Part shown: positions 17,002 to 25,495 of the stretch, piece after piece
Position numbering within the stretch: the first letter of the stretch is position 1
Layout of the letters: each line of letters starts with the position of its first letter
DNA from: Bradyrhizobium sp. Ash2021
GTDB lineage: Bacteria > Pseudomonadota > Alphaproteobacteria > Rhizobiales > Xanthobacteraceae
Assembly (NCBI RefSeq): GCF_031202265.1
Contig: NZ_CP100604.1
Span: forward strand, 2,338,501-2,402,500
Reading direction: 5' to 3'
DNA length: 64,000 nucleotides
Notes under the pieces: generated by a model
Databases searched by the model: none
The model's input: only the letters and a program-made list of their open reading frames with translations
What the model was told of the DNA's origin: nothing
Made by a program: the position numbers and the translations under genes

Positions 17002-17349
17002 ACTCGAAAGATTTGCCTTAGTTCGGACCGCTCCAGTTCGTTGCCGGCAGGGGCGATGGACAAGCGGTTTGTTGCGGAGCTTCCGCGGAAACGGATATTG
17101 TGCGCGGGGTCGGAATTGTCGACCCGCGTCTTGCGGAAAGTGTCCTCACCGACGCTGTTTGCTCATTTAGGATCTCCTAAGGTCTCAGTTCTGAACGGTC
17201 GGAATGAGGGCCGCAGCAAGCGCGGCACGCTCAAGCTCGTCAAAGAGACCCCAGCATCGGCCCCGGCCGCTGGTCATGGCGAGCAGATGCGCACCGTCCT
17301 AGCCAAAAAACAGTACCAAGATTTGCAGGTCTGAGTGTACCATCGAGCA
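17002..17349. other. Divergent promoter region between LysR and AraC regulators
   Basis: About 350 bp separate the two outward-reading regulator genes. A 97-codon plus-strand frame exists (17041-17334), but it has no recognisable domain and no strong ribosome site, so I do not call it. LysR proteins usually bind just upstream of their own start, so operators are likely here. I cannot point to a specific site. Confidence 0.45.
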
Positions 17350-18420
17350 ATGACTGCGGTTCGCATCGACCGCGTTGTCCTGCCTAAGACTAGAACACCA
17401 GCTCAAACCGAGGGTCCGAAACACGTGTCCGATCGTCCAAATCTTGCATTGCCTCGATCCGTTCTCGATGTGCTGATGGCGACCTTGGATGTCGACGTCA
17501 TTGGGCTCATCGAGTGTTTGGTGAGTCCAGGTTGGCGCCTGTCATTCGGGAGCGCGGACGCGCCGGCTATCCATTACAATCTTTCCGGAACCGGACGAAT
17601 GGTCGTGGGTGGTTTCTCCGCATTTTCTCTCGTACCTCACACCCTTGTCATCACACCGGCCAAGAAGCCGTTTCACATCGAGGTCGACGACCGCACAGCG
17701 GCCAAGACAGTGAAAGTGGTCGAAGCGCAATGGGATCCGCGCGCCGGCGAGCGTGTCCAGCGATTCGTCGCCGGGGACGTCGACCCGATGGTCGTGCTGA
17801 TCTGTGGGTACTTTCGCGCCACCTACGGCTCGTCGATCGACCTCTTTGCAGGCCTTTCCACGCCGATCGTTGAGCGCTTCGAACCCGGCGATGAACTGGG
17901 GTCAAAGTTGCAGGCTGCGTTGGCAGAAATCAGCGGCCGGCAGGTTGGAATGCAGGCGATGACAACCGCCATCCTGAAGCAGGTCCTCGTCACGCTCGTC
18001 CGTCGGAGTCTGAATTCGACGAGCGTTTGGCTCGAACGCTTTTCTATCCTGAGTGACCGTCAAATTGCCCTTGCGTTCGCCGATATGGTGGCGCGACCAT
18101 CGGCCGATCACTCTGTCATCGCCTTGGCGCAGAAGGCTGGCTTGAGCCGATCCGCATTCATGGCGCGCTTTGTGCGCGCAATCGGATGTTCGCCAATGGT
18201 CGCGCTCCGGCAAATGCGGATGAAGCGTGCAGCCGATATGCTCGGCGCGAGGACATTTTCAGTTGAGCAGATCGCGCGGGCGGTCGGTTATAGGAGCTGC
18301 AGCAGCTTTCTCCGTGCCTTTCGCCAAGCGCATGGATACTTCCCGGCAGAATCTGAGGGTGAAGGGCGCTCCGCGCCGCCAGCTCTTCCCCGGTCCGCGC
18401 GGCGAGTCGGGCGCAGCTGA
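17350..18420 (+). CDS. AraC-family transcriptional regulator (cupin sensor domain)
   Basis: About 356 residues from ATG 17350; a GTG at 17335 is an alternative start. The N-terminal half is a cupin-type ligand domain with the pattern IHYNLSGTGRMVVGGFSAFS and a PHTLVITPAKKPFHIEV strand. The C-terminal half holds two helix-turn-helix motifs (VIALAQKAGLSRSAFMARF; VEQIARAVGYRSCSSFLRAF). This matches the AraC_binding/Cupin_6 plus HTH_18 layout also seen in the regulator at 43678. Such proteins often control an adjacent oxidoreductase. The gene immediately downstream is a broken AhpD-like gene, so its original target may have been lost. Confidence 0.9.
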   Translation: MTAVRIDRVVLPKTRTPAQTEGPKHVSDRPNLALPRSVLDVLMATLDVDVIGLIECLVSPGWRLSFGSADAPAIHYNLSGTGRMVVGGFSAFSLVPHTLVITPAKKPFHIEVDDRTAAKTVKVVEAQWDPRAGERVQRFVAGDVDPMVVLICGYFRATYGSSIDLFAGLSTPIVERFEPGDELGSKLQAALAEISGRQVGMQAMTTAILKQVLVTLVRRSLNSTSVWLERFSILSDRQIALAFADMVARPSADHSVIALAQKAGLSRSAFMARFVRAIGCSPMVALRQMRMKRAADMLGARTFSVEQIARAVGYRSCSSFLRAFRQAHGYFPAESEGEGRSAPPALPRSARRVGRS

Positions 18421-18505
18421 GGACGAAGTCCGGGACACGTGACATTAGTGCGCCGGTCGGTGCTCAGCCGATGACCTGCTGTTATCGATTGCATGATCAA
18501 GAAAT

Positions 18506-18885
18506 ATGACCGCCGCGGCGCGACGCGCCCCGAACGCGCTCTCCGGCTGGGCTACCATGATGAGATCGTTTGCGAAGACGCTGGACGTCAAGACGAGAGA
18601 CGGGATCGCGCTGGTGGTGTCGGAGGCGGACGGGGGCGACTACTGCCTGGCCGCGCACAGCTTCATCGCGGGCAACCTGGGCAAAATCCCGGCGGACGAA
18701 ATCGAGCTGAACAGGGAGGGCCGCTCGAGCGATCCCAAGCGCCAGGCTGCGGTCGCCTTCGGACAGACGCCAACATCGTCAAGCTGATCGCGCTGACTGC
18801 CCAGTTCTTGTTGGCCAACTTCATGAACAATGCGGTACAGACCCCGATCGATTTTCCCGAGGTCAGTCCCGCGAAGGCAGCCTAA
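18506..18885 (+). pseudogene. Carboxymuconolactone decarboxylase/AhpD-like protein, third copy, degenerate
   Basis: Starting at ATG 18506, a frame reads FAKTLDVKTRDGIALVVSEA and PADEIELNREGRSSDPKRQA, homologous to the AhpD-like proteins at 45569 and 8809. The N-terminal ~45 residues are missing. The first Cys of the CxxC motif is lost (GGDYCLAAHS in place of GCNYCLTVHS). At about 18765 there is a deletion of about 20 codons with a frame change, after which TDANIVKLIALTAQFLLANF and NNAVQTPIDFPEV follow in the other frame to the stop at 18885. It cannot encode a working enzyme. Confidence 0.82.
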
Positions 18886-18928
18886 TGCGAGGTGCCCTCC
18901 TTTGGAGAGGGGAGGGCTGGAGAATCCA

Positions 18929-19290
18929 ATGTCTCGACGGTCCCCGCGGCCTGGTGTCAAGCGCGTCTACGAGCCGCCCGAAGCCTCGGACGGCACAAGG
19001 GTGTTCGTCGACCGCATCTGCCCGCGCGGGCTCACGAAGGAGCATGCCAGCGTCGACGTGTGGCTGAAGGACATCGCCCCGAGCACCGGCCTCAGGACCT
19101 GGTTTGGCCATGACCCGAACCGCTGGCGCGAGTTTCACAAGCGATACTTCGAGGAGCTCCGCGCCAATCACGCCGTAGTCGAGCACCTGACGGATTTTGT
19201 ATCGACGGCACAGTCACGCTGCTCTTCGGCGCGCGCGACACCGAGCGCAACAACGCCGTGGCGCTCGCGGACTTTCTCGCGGCACACTAG
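18929..19290 (+). pseudogene. DUF488 family protein, frameshifted near the 3' end
   Basis: From ATG 18929 the frame reads VKRVYEPPEASDGTRVFVDR, ICPRGLTKEHASVDVWLKDI and WFGHDPNRWREFHKRYFEEL, a textbook DUF488 (YeaO-like) protein. After LTDFV at about 19200 the frame breaks. The expected ending TVTLLFGARDTERNNAVALA is found in the neighbouring frame and stops at TAG 19290. One indel therefore separates the two parts; as sequenced, translation would continue in the wrong frame to 19390. The restored stop overlaps the convergent OsmC stop by 4 bp. Function of the family is not established. Confidence 0.85.
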
Positions 19291-19784
19291 TCGGGGTCGA
19301 TGTATGGGATCGGAAGCTCGCTCAAGTCGTCATCATAGCTTGCCGTCGGCCCGACGCCGACGTTATCGTTCGTGCGGATGTCGGCGTTGAGGCCGAGCGT
19401 CCGCCCGACGGGGCACATGATCGCAGCCTGCATCAGTTGGGCGCGCTCCTCGTCGCCTAGGTTTCCCTCGAGCCTGATGGAGCGCTCGAAGGAGTCGCGG
19501 CCACCATCCCCGCCATGGTGGTACGACACGGCTACCTTGACGTGGGACAGCGGGATTTTCCGCCTTCGCGCCTGCAGCCGTATCGTCATCGCCGTGCACG
19601 CGGCGAGCGAAGCGCTTAGCAACTCGTAGGGGTTCGCCCCCGCTGCCGTGCCGCCCCTGCCGTCGGGGCCGCCGATCGAGAACACCGATGCGCCGGCTCG
19701 GCCTTCAAGCGCGCCAGCGCCGTCAAGGTCGCCGGCCATCTCAGCCTGTGGGCGGGGAGCTCGATCGTCGTTCGCGTTCGTCAT
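19287..19784 (-). CDS. OsmC-family peroxidase-like protein
   Basis: A 165-residue OsmC/Ohr-fold protein. The two redox Cys of the family are in SASLAACTAMTIRLQARR and AAIMCPVGRTLGLN, and the intervening KVAVSYHH segment is typical. OsmC proteins reduce organic hydroperoxides, with thiols as the reductant, in the cytoplasm. It begins 43 bp after a truncated MFS gene on the same strand and ends over the stop of the frameshifted DUF488 gene on the other strand. It is the last intact member of the minus-strand stress group from 23048 to 19287. Confidence 0.92.
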   Translation of the reverse strand: MTNANDDRAPRPQAEMAGDLDGAGALEGRAGASVFSIGGPDGRGGTAAGANPYELLSASLAACTAMTIRLQARRRKIPLSHVKVAVSYHHGGDGGRDSFERSIRLEGNLGDEERAQLMQAAIMCPVGRTLGLNADIRTNDNVGVGPTASYDDDLSELPIPYIDPD

Positions 19785-19827
19785 CGTGCTTTCCTTTCAG
19801 ATTTTGACAGGGCTCGTGGTTGGCCCG

Positions 19828-20109
19828 TCAGAGCGGGTCGTGGCAGTCGATCAGTTTACACGGCATCTTTGCGGGAGCCTCCGCGCGCATCGGCCCAGTC
19901 TCATGCTCGCTAAAGACGATGAGCACGTAAGCGCTGATCACCCGTTGGACGACAGTGAAGGACGCTTCGAGCGACCGCTCAATAGAAGGCAGCGAGACCG
20001 CTACGATGTTCGAGCCGAACACGATGAGGGACGAGAGGAGCGACGCCGTTAGCAGAACCCGGAATTTCCGCGATGCCCCGGCGCCTCGCTCGTCCACTGC
20101 GCTCGTCAT
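19828..20109 (-). pseudogene. N-terminal fragment of a DHA2/DHA1-type MFS transporter
   Basis: The first ~63 residues look like the start of a major-facilitator drug exporter: a charged N-terminus, then FRVLLTASLLSSLIVFGSNI (TM1) and VAVSLPSIERSLEASFTVVQ with RVISAYVL at the start of TM2. After that the frame runs into 30 polar residues and stops at 19828. The remaining 10-13 helices are absent. It is a deletion remnant rather than a gene. Confidence 0.75.
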
Positions 20110-20240
20110 TTCGGCGGGTCTCCCTGATCGTATTCGTCGCTGTCACCTCGCGAGAGCGACCCTGGCTCCCCCACAGCTCGCGCCCGGGGTGAACGCAGGG
20201 TCGAACTCGCAGTAGGTCGGCCCTTCCCGACGGAGCGGTG

Positions 20241-20927
20241 TCAGGCGTGGAGGGTCTCGCCGCCCTTGGCATCTGCGTAGTACTGAGGCGCCTCGCGACG
20301 GTCGTACTTCCCGTAGTCGCGCACGATCCGCACTCTCCGGACCCTTGCCTTGTCATTCGGCGCGTAGGCGTCCTCGTAGGCCCGCGCTGCAGCGGCGTCC
20401 TTCCAGGATATGAGGAGAATCAGCTCGCCGGGCGTGAGTACGGCGTCGAAGATGTCCCAGGACGTGCTGTCGGCGGCCCACGGATTCAGGCCGAGCCACT
20501 GGGCGCAATCGTATGGGTTGTTTGTCTGCTTCCACTCCGCGGGGCGAGTCGCGTTGATCAGTGTGACCGTTGTTCCCTCCCCAACTTCGGTTTCGTCGAG
20601 CCTCTGCTCGGTGAGGGCGCACCCCGGCGGCACTTGATTGTCAGCAGTGATCTGGCCGACGCGAAGGTGGTAGTCAGCGAGGATTTCGTCGCGGCCCTTC
20701 TGCTGGACCTCGTGATGGCGCATGCGGGTGCGCCAGCGGATGAGCGACTTCTCGTCCCGCCAGTTCGAAAGCGAAAGGATCCAGCCCTCGCGGGTCAGGC
20801 TCTTGTAGCGGATGTTGTCGACGAAGCCCTCGACCTGCTCCAGCTCGGGGCGCAGCATCTTGGCGTTGTCGAGGTAGTCATCCCAGTTCTCTTTATTGGG
20901 GAGGACCTCAAAAATCACTGAAAACAT
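20241..20927 (-). CDS. Antibiotic biosynthesis monooxygenase (ABM) family protein, two-domain
   Basis: A 228-residue cytoplasmic protein with two ferredoxin-like ABM modules. The first starts MFSVIFEVLPNKENWDDYL and carries the NWRDEKSLIRWRT segment. The second includes PGELILLISWKDAAAARAYE and VRRVRIVRDYGKYDRREAP. ABM proteins act as cofactor-free oxygenases on quinols or aromatic compounds, or as dimeric ligand-binding proteins. It lies downstream of a flavin reductase and a molybdenum enzyme, with a small hydrolase remnant in between. The substrate is unknown. Confidence 0.85.
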   Translation of the reverse strand: MFSVIFEVLPNKENWDDYLDNAKMLRPELEQVEGFVDNIRYKSLTREGWILSLSNWRDEKSLIRWRTRMRHHEVQQKGRDEILADYHLRVGQITADNQVPPGCALTEQRLDETEVGEGTTVTLINATRPAEWKQTNNPYDCAQWLGLNPWAADSTSWDIFDAVLTPGELILLISWKDAAAARAYEDAYAPNDKARVRRVRIVRDYGKYDRREAPQYYADAKGGETLHA

Positions 20928-20942
20928 GTTCGTATCCCGCTT

Positions 20943-21049
20943 CTAGAATGCTGCAACGCAGTCGATCTCGACGTCGAAGTGTCCCGGCCAGGCGCGGCGC
21001 CTTCACGGCAGAAGACCTTCAAGCCGTCGACATCGATCATTTTGGACAT
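20943..21049 (-). pseudogene. Alpha/beta-hydrolase remnant (N-terminus joined to C-terminus)
   Basis: On the minus strand, ATG 21049 begins MSKMIDVDGLKVFCREGAAP, which resembles the start of alpha/beta-hydrolases (haloalkane-dehalogenase-like: IDVDGLKVFYREAG). A few bases on, in another frame, comes PGHFDVEIDCVAAF and a stop at 20943. This resembles the family C-terminus with its catalytic His (GHFALE pattern). More than 250 codons, with the nucleophile and acid, are absent. It lies 15 bp upstream of the ABM gene. Confidence 0.55.
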
Positions 21050-21179
21050 CATCCGCGTGGCTCCCGTTTCCTTCACCGACACGTCTCCTTGCGCCGGTAT
21101 GACCGTAGCTGACGCTGGCCGAGTGGATAATTTGGCGTTTGCGAAAACTAGCCTCTCGCAAAGCGAGAGGGATCGTCTC

Positions 21180-21944
21180 TCAAGCGCCATAGCGTTCGGT
21201 CTTGATCGCTCCGGCTTCCAGTCCCAAAGCGAGCGCGGCGTCCGCCGCGATGTCGACGAAGGCGTTCGACCCGCACACGAAGGCGCAGCCGGGGGACTCA
21301 GGCAGCCGCGCCGCGACCTCCGCTACCATCCTGGCGTCGATCCGCCTGCTGAAGTCGGTGCGGTGCGTCGCAGGCTCGCGTGTCAGCGCCAAGGCGAGCG
21401 CGAAATCGGGAAGCGACCTCTCGAACTCGAGGAGCTCGTTCCTGAACGGTACCTCACGCCAGGTCCTGGAGGAGAGCAACAGCGCGACAGGCACGGGTTC
21501 GGCGCTGGCCTTCCGATACCGGATCATGGCCATGAGCGGCACGACGCCAGAGCCGGCGCCGATCAAGAGCACTGGTCTATTGGAAGCCCCCGGCCAGAGA
21601 AAGTGTCCGCCAAGCGGCCCGCGAAGCTCGATCGTGTCGCCTACTTGGGCGACGTCGTGGAAGAACGGTGAGACCTCGCCGTCCACGAGGCGCTCGATGG
21701 CCAGCTCGATCACTTTGGAATCGCTCGGGTCCGAGGCGATCGAGTAGCTGCGCATGGCAGTGTAGCCGTTGGGCGCAATCAGCCGCACGTCAACGTGCTG
21801 TCCTGCCGTGTAGTCGAACGTTTCGGAGAGGCGGAGAAAGACGCTTTTGATAGCCGGCGTCCTCGTCGCAATCTCGACAATCGCGCAGCTCTGCCATCGC
21901 GCGGTTGCGGCCATCGCTTCAGTCATTCGTGTATCGCTGCTCAT
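21180..21944 (-). CDS. FAD/NAD(P)-binding ferredoxin reductase-type oxidoreductase
   Basis: A flavin reductase of about 254 residues. The FAD domain shows RSYSIASDPSD (the RxYS motif for FAD) and GPLGGHFLWPG. The NAD(P) domain shows VLLIGAGSGVVPLMAMIRYR and a C-terminal CAFVCGSNAFVDIAADAALA. There is no iron-sulfur domain. It overlaps the end of the sulfite-oxidase-like gene; ATG 21944 (26 nt overlap) and ATG 21926 (8 nt overlap) are both possible starts. The pair is a known arrangement in which the flavoprotein feeds or drains electrons of a periplasmic or cytoplasmic SUOX-fold enzyme. Confidence 0.9.
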   Translation of the reverse strand: MSSDTRMTEAMAATARWQSCAIVEIATRTPAIKSVFLRLSETFDYTAGQHVDVRLIAPNGYTAMRSYSIASDPSDSKVIELAIERLVDGEVSPFFHDVAQVGDTIELRGPLGGHFLWPGASNRPVLLIGAGSGVVPLMAMIRYRKASAEPVPVALLLSSRTWREVPFRNELLEFERSLPDFALALALTREPATHRTDFSRRIDARMVAEVAARLPESPGCAFVCGSNAFVDIAADAALALGLEAGAIKTERYGA

Positions 21945-22521
21945 GCCACGGATCGCCGTACATGTGGTACCCTCGCAACTCCCAGAAGCCGGCCTCGTCA
22001 CGCTCCGTGAACTGAAGCCCGTTCACCCACTTCGCCGACTTCCAGAAGTAGAGATGCGGCACGAGCAGGCGCGCCGGCCCCCCGTGGTCGCGCGGCAGCG
22101 GCTGGCCTTCGTACCTGAGCGCGACCATCGCCTTGCCCGTGAGGTCCGCGAGTGGCACGTTGGTGGAGTATCCGTCGTAGCAATGTGCGAGCGCAAACGG
22201 AGTGGGTGCGGTAAGGCCAGCGTCGGCGAGGATGTCGTCGACGGCCACGCCCTCCCAGGCGGTGTTGAGCTTCGACCACGAGGTCACACAGTGGATGTCT
22301 CGCGTCATCCTGGTTCGAGGGAGCGCGTTGAACTCCGACCAGCTCCACGCTTTGACCGGACGAGGTCCGACCTTCAGCGTGAAAATCCAGTCCGCAAGCT
22401 CGATCCGCGGCGTGGGGCCGGCCGTAAGCACCGGGAAATTGTCGACGAGGTGCTGTCCCGGGGGAATCCGGTCCGATGGTTCGGATCCGGATTGGCGGCC
22501 TGTGAAACCGCGAGTGACCAT
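21919..22521 (-). CDS. Sulfite oxidase-like molybdopterin oxidoreductase (SUOX fold)
   Basis: A 200-residue molybdenum enzyme of the compact SUOX/YedY-like type. The Mo-binding Cys is in MTRDIHCVTSWSK. WNxL-like and HGGPARLLVPHLYFWKSAKW are the conserved molybdopterin contacts. There is no signal peptide and no haem or dimerisation domain. Start ATG 22521 follows an AGGAAA ribosome site. It overlaps the flavin reductase gene, so the two are coupled. Enzymes of this kind may reduce S- or N-oxides or repair oxidised methionine. The substrate is not known. Confidence 0.92.
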   Translation of the reverse strand: MVTRGFTGRQSGSEPSDRIPPGQHLVDNFPVLTAGPTPRIELADWIFTLKVGPRPVKAWSWSEFNALPRTRMTRDIHCVTSWSKLNTAWEGVAVDDILADAGLTAPTPFALAHCYDGYSTNVPLADLTGKAMVALRYEGQPLPRDHGGPARLLVPHLYFWKSAKWVNGLQFTERDEAGFWELRGYHMYGDPWHEQRYTND

Positions 22522-22634
22522 GGCGGATTTCCTCCGTGCCGGCGTGTGGAATCAATCGTCTGGCGCGGTCGCGAGCGGCCGGCGCCCGGGCCCGCGCGCG
22601 CGGTCACGAACGCCGCACGCCGCGGTCGCTGCCC

Positions 22635-23048
22635 CTAGGGGAACGTCAGGCCGAAAGCGGCCGGATCGGGCTGCTCGCCTTTCCGTGGGACCAAGAAGCG
22701 CTCCAGTCCACCCGGCACGAAGGTGAGCAGCAGGGTCGCCTGATCGCCGACCACCTCGATCGTATGCGGCACACCGCGGGGAAGAGCCGCGTAGGCGCCC
22801 GGCCCCACCTTGATACGGGCATCGCCGACCCGCGCGATTAGTTTCCCCTCCACCACATAGAGCAGTTCGTCCTCGCGCGAGTGGGTGTGCAGCGGCGGCT
22901 CCTCTCCGGCCCGCAGCGTCCACATGACTGTGCCATATTCGCCTCCGGACTGGCTGCTCTCCACTTTCATCTCGACGCTCGAGCCCCCGCTCGAGGTCAC
23001 CGTCTCGCCGCCGTGGGGCGGCGTGAGAACCGGCTGCTGGACTGACAT
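22635..23048 (-). CDS. Cupin-domain protein
   Basis: A single-cupin protein of 137 residues from ATG 23048, with an AGGAG site 7 nt upstream. Motif 1 is EPPLHTHSREDELLYVVEGK, supplying the His/His/Glu metal ligands. Motif 2 is GPGAYAALPRGVPHTIEV, with the last His. It resembles quercetin-dioxygenase-like or AraC-sensor cupins. It is the first gene of the minus-strand group that continues with the sulfite-oxidase-like protein and flavin reductase. Enzyme or sensor role cannot be decided from the sequence. Confidence 0.9.
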   Translation of the reverse strand: MSVQQPVLTPPHGGETVTSSGGSSVEMKVESSQSGGEYGTVMWTLRAGEEPPLHTHSREDELLYVVEGKLIARVGDARIKVGPGAYAALPRGVPHTIEVVGDQATLLLTFVPGGLERFLVPRKGEQPDPAAFGLTFP

Positions 23049-23187
23049 TTGTAGACTCCTGTTTGTTGGACCCTTGTTCGACTTCGCTGTGGCGGCGAAA
23101 GGTTGCCGCTCACAACGTACCGTGAAGCATGGTACTCCGCGCGGCGAATGGGAAATGACGTCACGCCATGAAGTCGATAGCCGCGCG

Positions 23188-23712
23188 TTATGACGGCCGT
23201 CCGCCTTCCGCATCGGGCTCACGTGGATCCGACGCCGACTGCTCCAGCAGTTCGGTCAGCATCCTGACGGCCTCCGTTAGCTTCAGGACTTCGCGCTCAC
23301 GCAATTGGTCGATCTTCTCATGCAGCAACTCTATCTCGAGCTCCGCCTTCACATTGATCCGATAGTCGTTCTCCGCGGCCTTGCGATCGATATCCTGCTG
23401 CCGGTTCTGGCTCATCATAATGACGGGCGCCGCGTAAGCGGCCTGGAACGAAAGCGCGAGATTGAGAAGAATGAACGGGTAGGGGTCACAGCCCCTCATC
23501 GCACCGACCAGGTTGGCGGTTATCCAGACCAACAGGATCGCGCTCTGGACGATGATGAAGCTCCACGATCCCATGACGGTGGCGACCGCGTCCGCTATTC
23601 TTTGCCCTGGCGTCAGGCGCGCAACCGCCGGGGGGTCATCCACGTCCTGAAGACGAAGTGAGCGGCGCGCTCGCCTAAGGTCGGCGAGGAGGTCGTGCTC
23701 GGCCTGTTCCAT
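23188..23712 (-). CDS. DUF1003 membrane protein
   Basis: About 174 residues from ATG 23712 (MEQAEHDLLADLRRARR), with AGGA 6 nt upstream; a GTG at 23913 would add a charged, low-complexity leader. Two transmembrane helices are separated by a short loop: SWSFIIVQSAILLVWITANL and PFILLNLALSFQAAYAAPVI. The family signature MMSQNRQQDIDRKAAENDY follows, then a coiled-coil C-terminus (AELEIELLHEKIDQLREREV). DUF1003 proteins are widespread, inner-membrane and of unknown function; some authors link them to cyclic-nucleotide or metal stress. Confidence 0.88.
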   Translation of the reverse strand: MEQAEHDLLADLRRARRSLRLQDVDDPPAVARLTPGQRIADAVATVMGSWSFIIVQSAILLVWITANLVGAMRGCDPYPFILLNLALSFQAAYAAPVIMMSQNRQQDIDRKAAENDYRINVKAELEIELLHEKIDQLREREVLKLTEAVRMLTELLEQSASDPREPDAEGGRPS

Positions 23713-24250
23713 GCCGTCCTGGTCTTCTGCCTTCTCTTCCACGCTGCCAGCACCCGTCCGCTTGATTGCGCGGTCGACGCGGCCAGCGCCCTGCCGCGTT
23801 CTGGTCGCGTCGTTCAGCGTTGGAGTTTCGCGACGGTCTCTGCGATGGCTCGTCTCTGGTCCCGAGCGCCGGTGCGCTCGTTCTCGCTGTGCTGCCGCTG
23901 CGCTTCGAGCCACGCCGCGCCCGTTCTCACCGACCTATTGGCGAATCTTGAGTCCGGGAAGGTCAACCGCTTGATGCGTTGGTTGCTGAAGTCGATCGGT
24001 GGCATCTCACCACCGTCCGGCGGGCGCGTCGCATGCTCTGCGGCTGAATTGTACGTAGCTGCACAGACAGATTGGAGGCGGCTGTCCAGGCGATGCTGTC
24101 CTGAGAGCCCAGGCCCATTCGCGCACGGCTTTTGGCACGACGAAAACGATACCGCTGAACCGCGCGACGCATTTTAGGTGTCTTGTGAAGTAGCCGCAGT
24201 GAACGCATGCGCCGCATGCTCTCCTCGGATGCCGGACACATTCCACGATT
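23713..24250. other. Intergenic stretch without a supported gene
   Basis: Frames here are short shadows or extensions of neighbouring genes. I see no domain, repeat or RNA gene. The part near 23713-23913 is the possible GTG-initiated extension of the DUF1003 gene. Confidence 0.45.
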
Positions 24251-25141
24251 TCACGCCGTGCGATCGACGGCCGACCAGTCGCGAAGCCGCGCGACCTTGA
24301 CGAAAGCGTCCAGCGCCGGCGAGTAGCGGCGCCCCTGCACAGCCAGCAGCCGTACCTCCCGCGAAACCGGATCGCCTTCGAGCGGAATGGATTTGAGTGT
24401 CGGAAGGCGCGGCATGTGCTCAGGAGCAAGTATCACGCCGAAGCCAGCCGCGGCCATGTGCTGCAGGTGCAAGTCGTGACCGCTGCGGTAGCCGAGCTGG
24501 AGCGGATCATCGGGGAAATACGATCGTTGGATCTTCGGGACGACGTCGCATCCGGCGCGTTCCAGCAAAACGGTCTCGCGGAGGTCGTCGATGCCGATCG
24601 AGAGACGGTTTGCGAGCCGATGTGTCGGCGCGAGAACCGCGACGTAGCGCTCCTCGAACAGCAACCAGTCGTCGATGCGGGCGGGCATGTCCTGCACGTC
24701 CCCGACCATTGCGGCGTTGATTTCCCCCTCAAGCAAGAGCTCGACGAGCTTCTCCGCTGCGCCCTCGCGCAGCTCGACGTGAAGTCCAGGGACGAACTTT
24801 GCGATCTCCGCGATCGGATCGAGGACGAGCGACGCCGAGATGGAGGGGGCGAGGCCGATCTTCAGTGGCGCGACCTCCTTGCGTTGGAACTCCTGGGCTC
24901 TGCGACGCACCGCCTCTGCCGAGGCCAATGTGCGCTCCAGCATCGGAAGGACTTCCTTCCCAAGGTCCGTGAGCTGCGTCAACTGGCGCTCGCGGTAGAT
25001 CAACTCGCCGCCGAGCCTCTGCTCGAGCTTCTGTACCCCCTTGGTCAGGGCGGGCTGCGTGACATTGCACTGCTCGGCTGCGCGGGTGAAATTGAGTGTG
25101 GACGCGACGGCGAGGAAGTAGCGAACTTGATGAAGCTCCAT
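24251..25141 (-). CDS. LysR-family transcriptional regulator (paralog 2)
   Basis: A complete 296-residue LysR protein. The winged helix has ASTLNFTRAAEQCNVTQPAL, near-identical to the copy at 15961-17001. The effector domain includes LLEGEINAAMVGDVQDMPAR and GFGVILAPEHMPRLPTLKSI. It ends RLRDWSAVDRTA, close to the point where paralog 1 acquires its repeat-derived tail. Upstream lies a 5'-truncated piece of yet another LysR gene on the opposite strand (25170-25298). It is likely to control genes of the redox group to its left. The effector is unknown. Confidence 0.93.
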   Translation of the reverse strand: MELHQVRYFLAVASTLNFTRAAEQCNVTQPALTKGVQKLEQRLGGELIYRERQLTQLTDLGKEVLPMLERTLASAEAVRRRAQEFQRKEVAPLKIGLAPSISASLVLDPIAEIAKFVPGLHVELREGAAEKLVELLLEGEINAAMVGDVQDMPARIDDWLLFEERYVAVLAPTHRLANRLSIGIDDLRETVLLERAGCDVVPKIQRSYFPDDPLQLGYRSGHDLHLQHMAAAGFGVILAPEHMPRLPTLKSIPLEGDPVSREVRLLAVQGRRYSPALDAFVKVARLRDWSAVDRTA

Positions 25142-25169
25142 GGGTTGTTCTCCGTCAAGTTGCTGCGGA

Positions 25170-25298
25170 CTATGCTGACGAGCCTTGCGTCGCCCCGTCC
25201 GGACTCGGGCGTTCGTGGTCGTTCACCAAGAGGGGGAAGGCGGCCTCGGTGACTGTCAACGGCCGCCTGGTCGTCGCCTTCAGCGAGGTCGGGTTGGC
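25170..25298 (+). pseudogene. LysR effector-domain fragment, cut by an inversion breakpoint
   Basis: On the plus strand the frame reads GRSWSFTKRGKAASVTVNGR then LVVAFSEVG, typical of a LysR substrate-binding domain. It stops matching at base 25298. Its continuation (AAVAGLGLISMTVGAAARKE) is 9.35 kb away on the minus strand, ending at 34369. Joining the two at the shared tggc gives SEVGLAAVAGLGLIS in frame. The N-terminal DNA-binding part is absent, so the gene was already truncated. Confidence 0.75.
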
Positions 25299-25495
25299 AA
25301 AGCAATCAGGATTTCCAGAGCGCGGCTTCCGAGAGGCACGGGCTTGTCGCCTTCCGGCAAAAGGAACTGCGTTCGAAGCAGCCGAAACGATCCGAACGAA
25401 ACTTCTGTTGGTGTTGCGCCGGCGCGTCCGACGTCAAGCTCCGGTTCGAGATGAAATTGCTCCAGGCGTCCGAAAGCTGCAGTCGATCGCATCAT
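25280..25495 (-). pseudogene. Winged-helix regulator, N-terminal half, cut by an inversion breakpoint
   Basis: From ATG 25495, MMRSTAAFGRLEQFHLEPEL leads into EVSFGSFRLL and VPLGSRALEILIALP, the start of an OmpR/CadC-type winged helix (beta-sheet platform and helix 1). After ALP (base 25295) the frame continues with five unrelated residues and stops. The missing half, RHGELVSKQDLMARVW onwards, is at 34652-34859 on the other strand and joins in frame when the intervening segment is reversed. Confidence 0.78.

Noticed and set aside
17041..17334. 97-codon plus-strand frame between LysR and AraC
   Set aside because: Lies in a divergent promoter region, has no domain and weak start signals.
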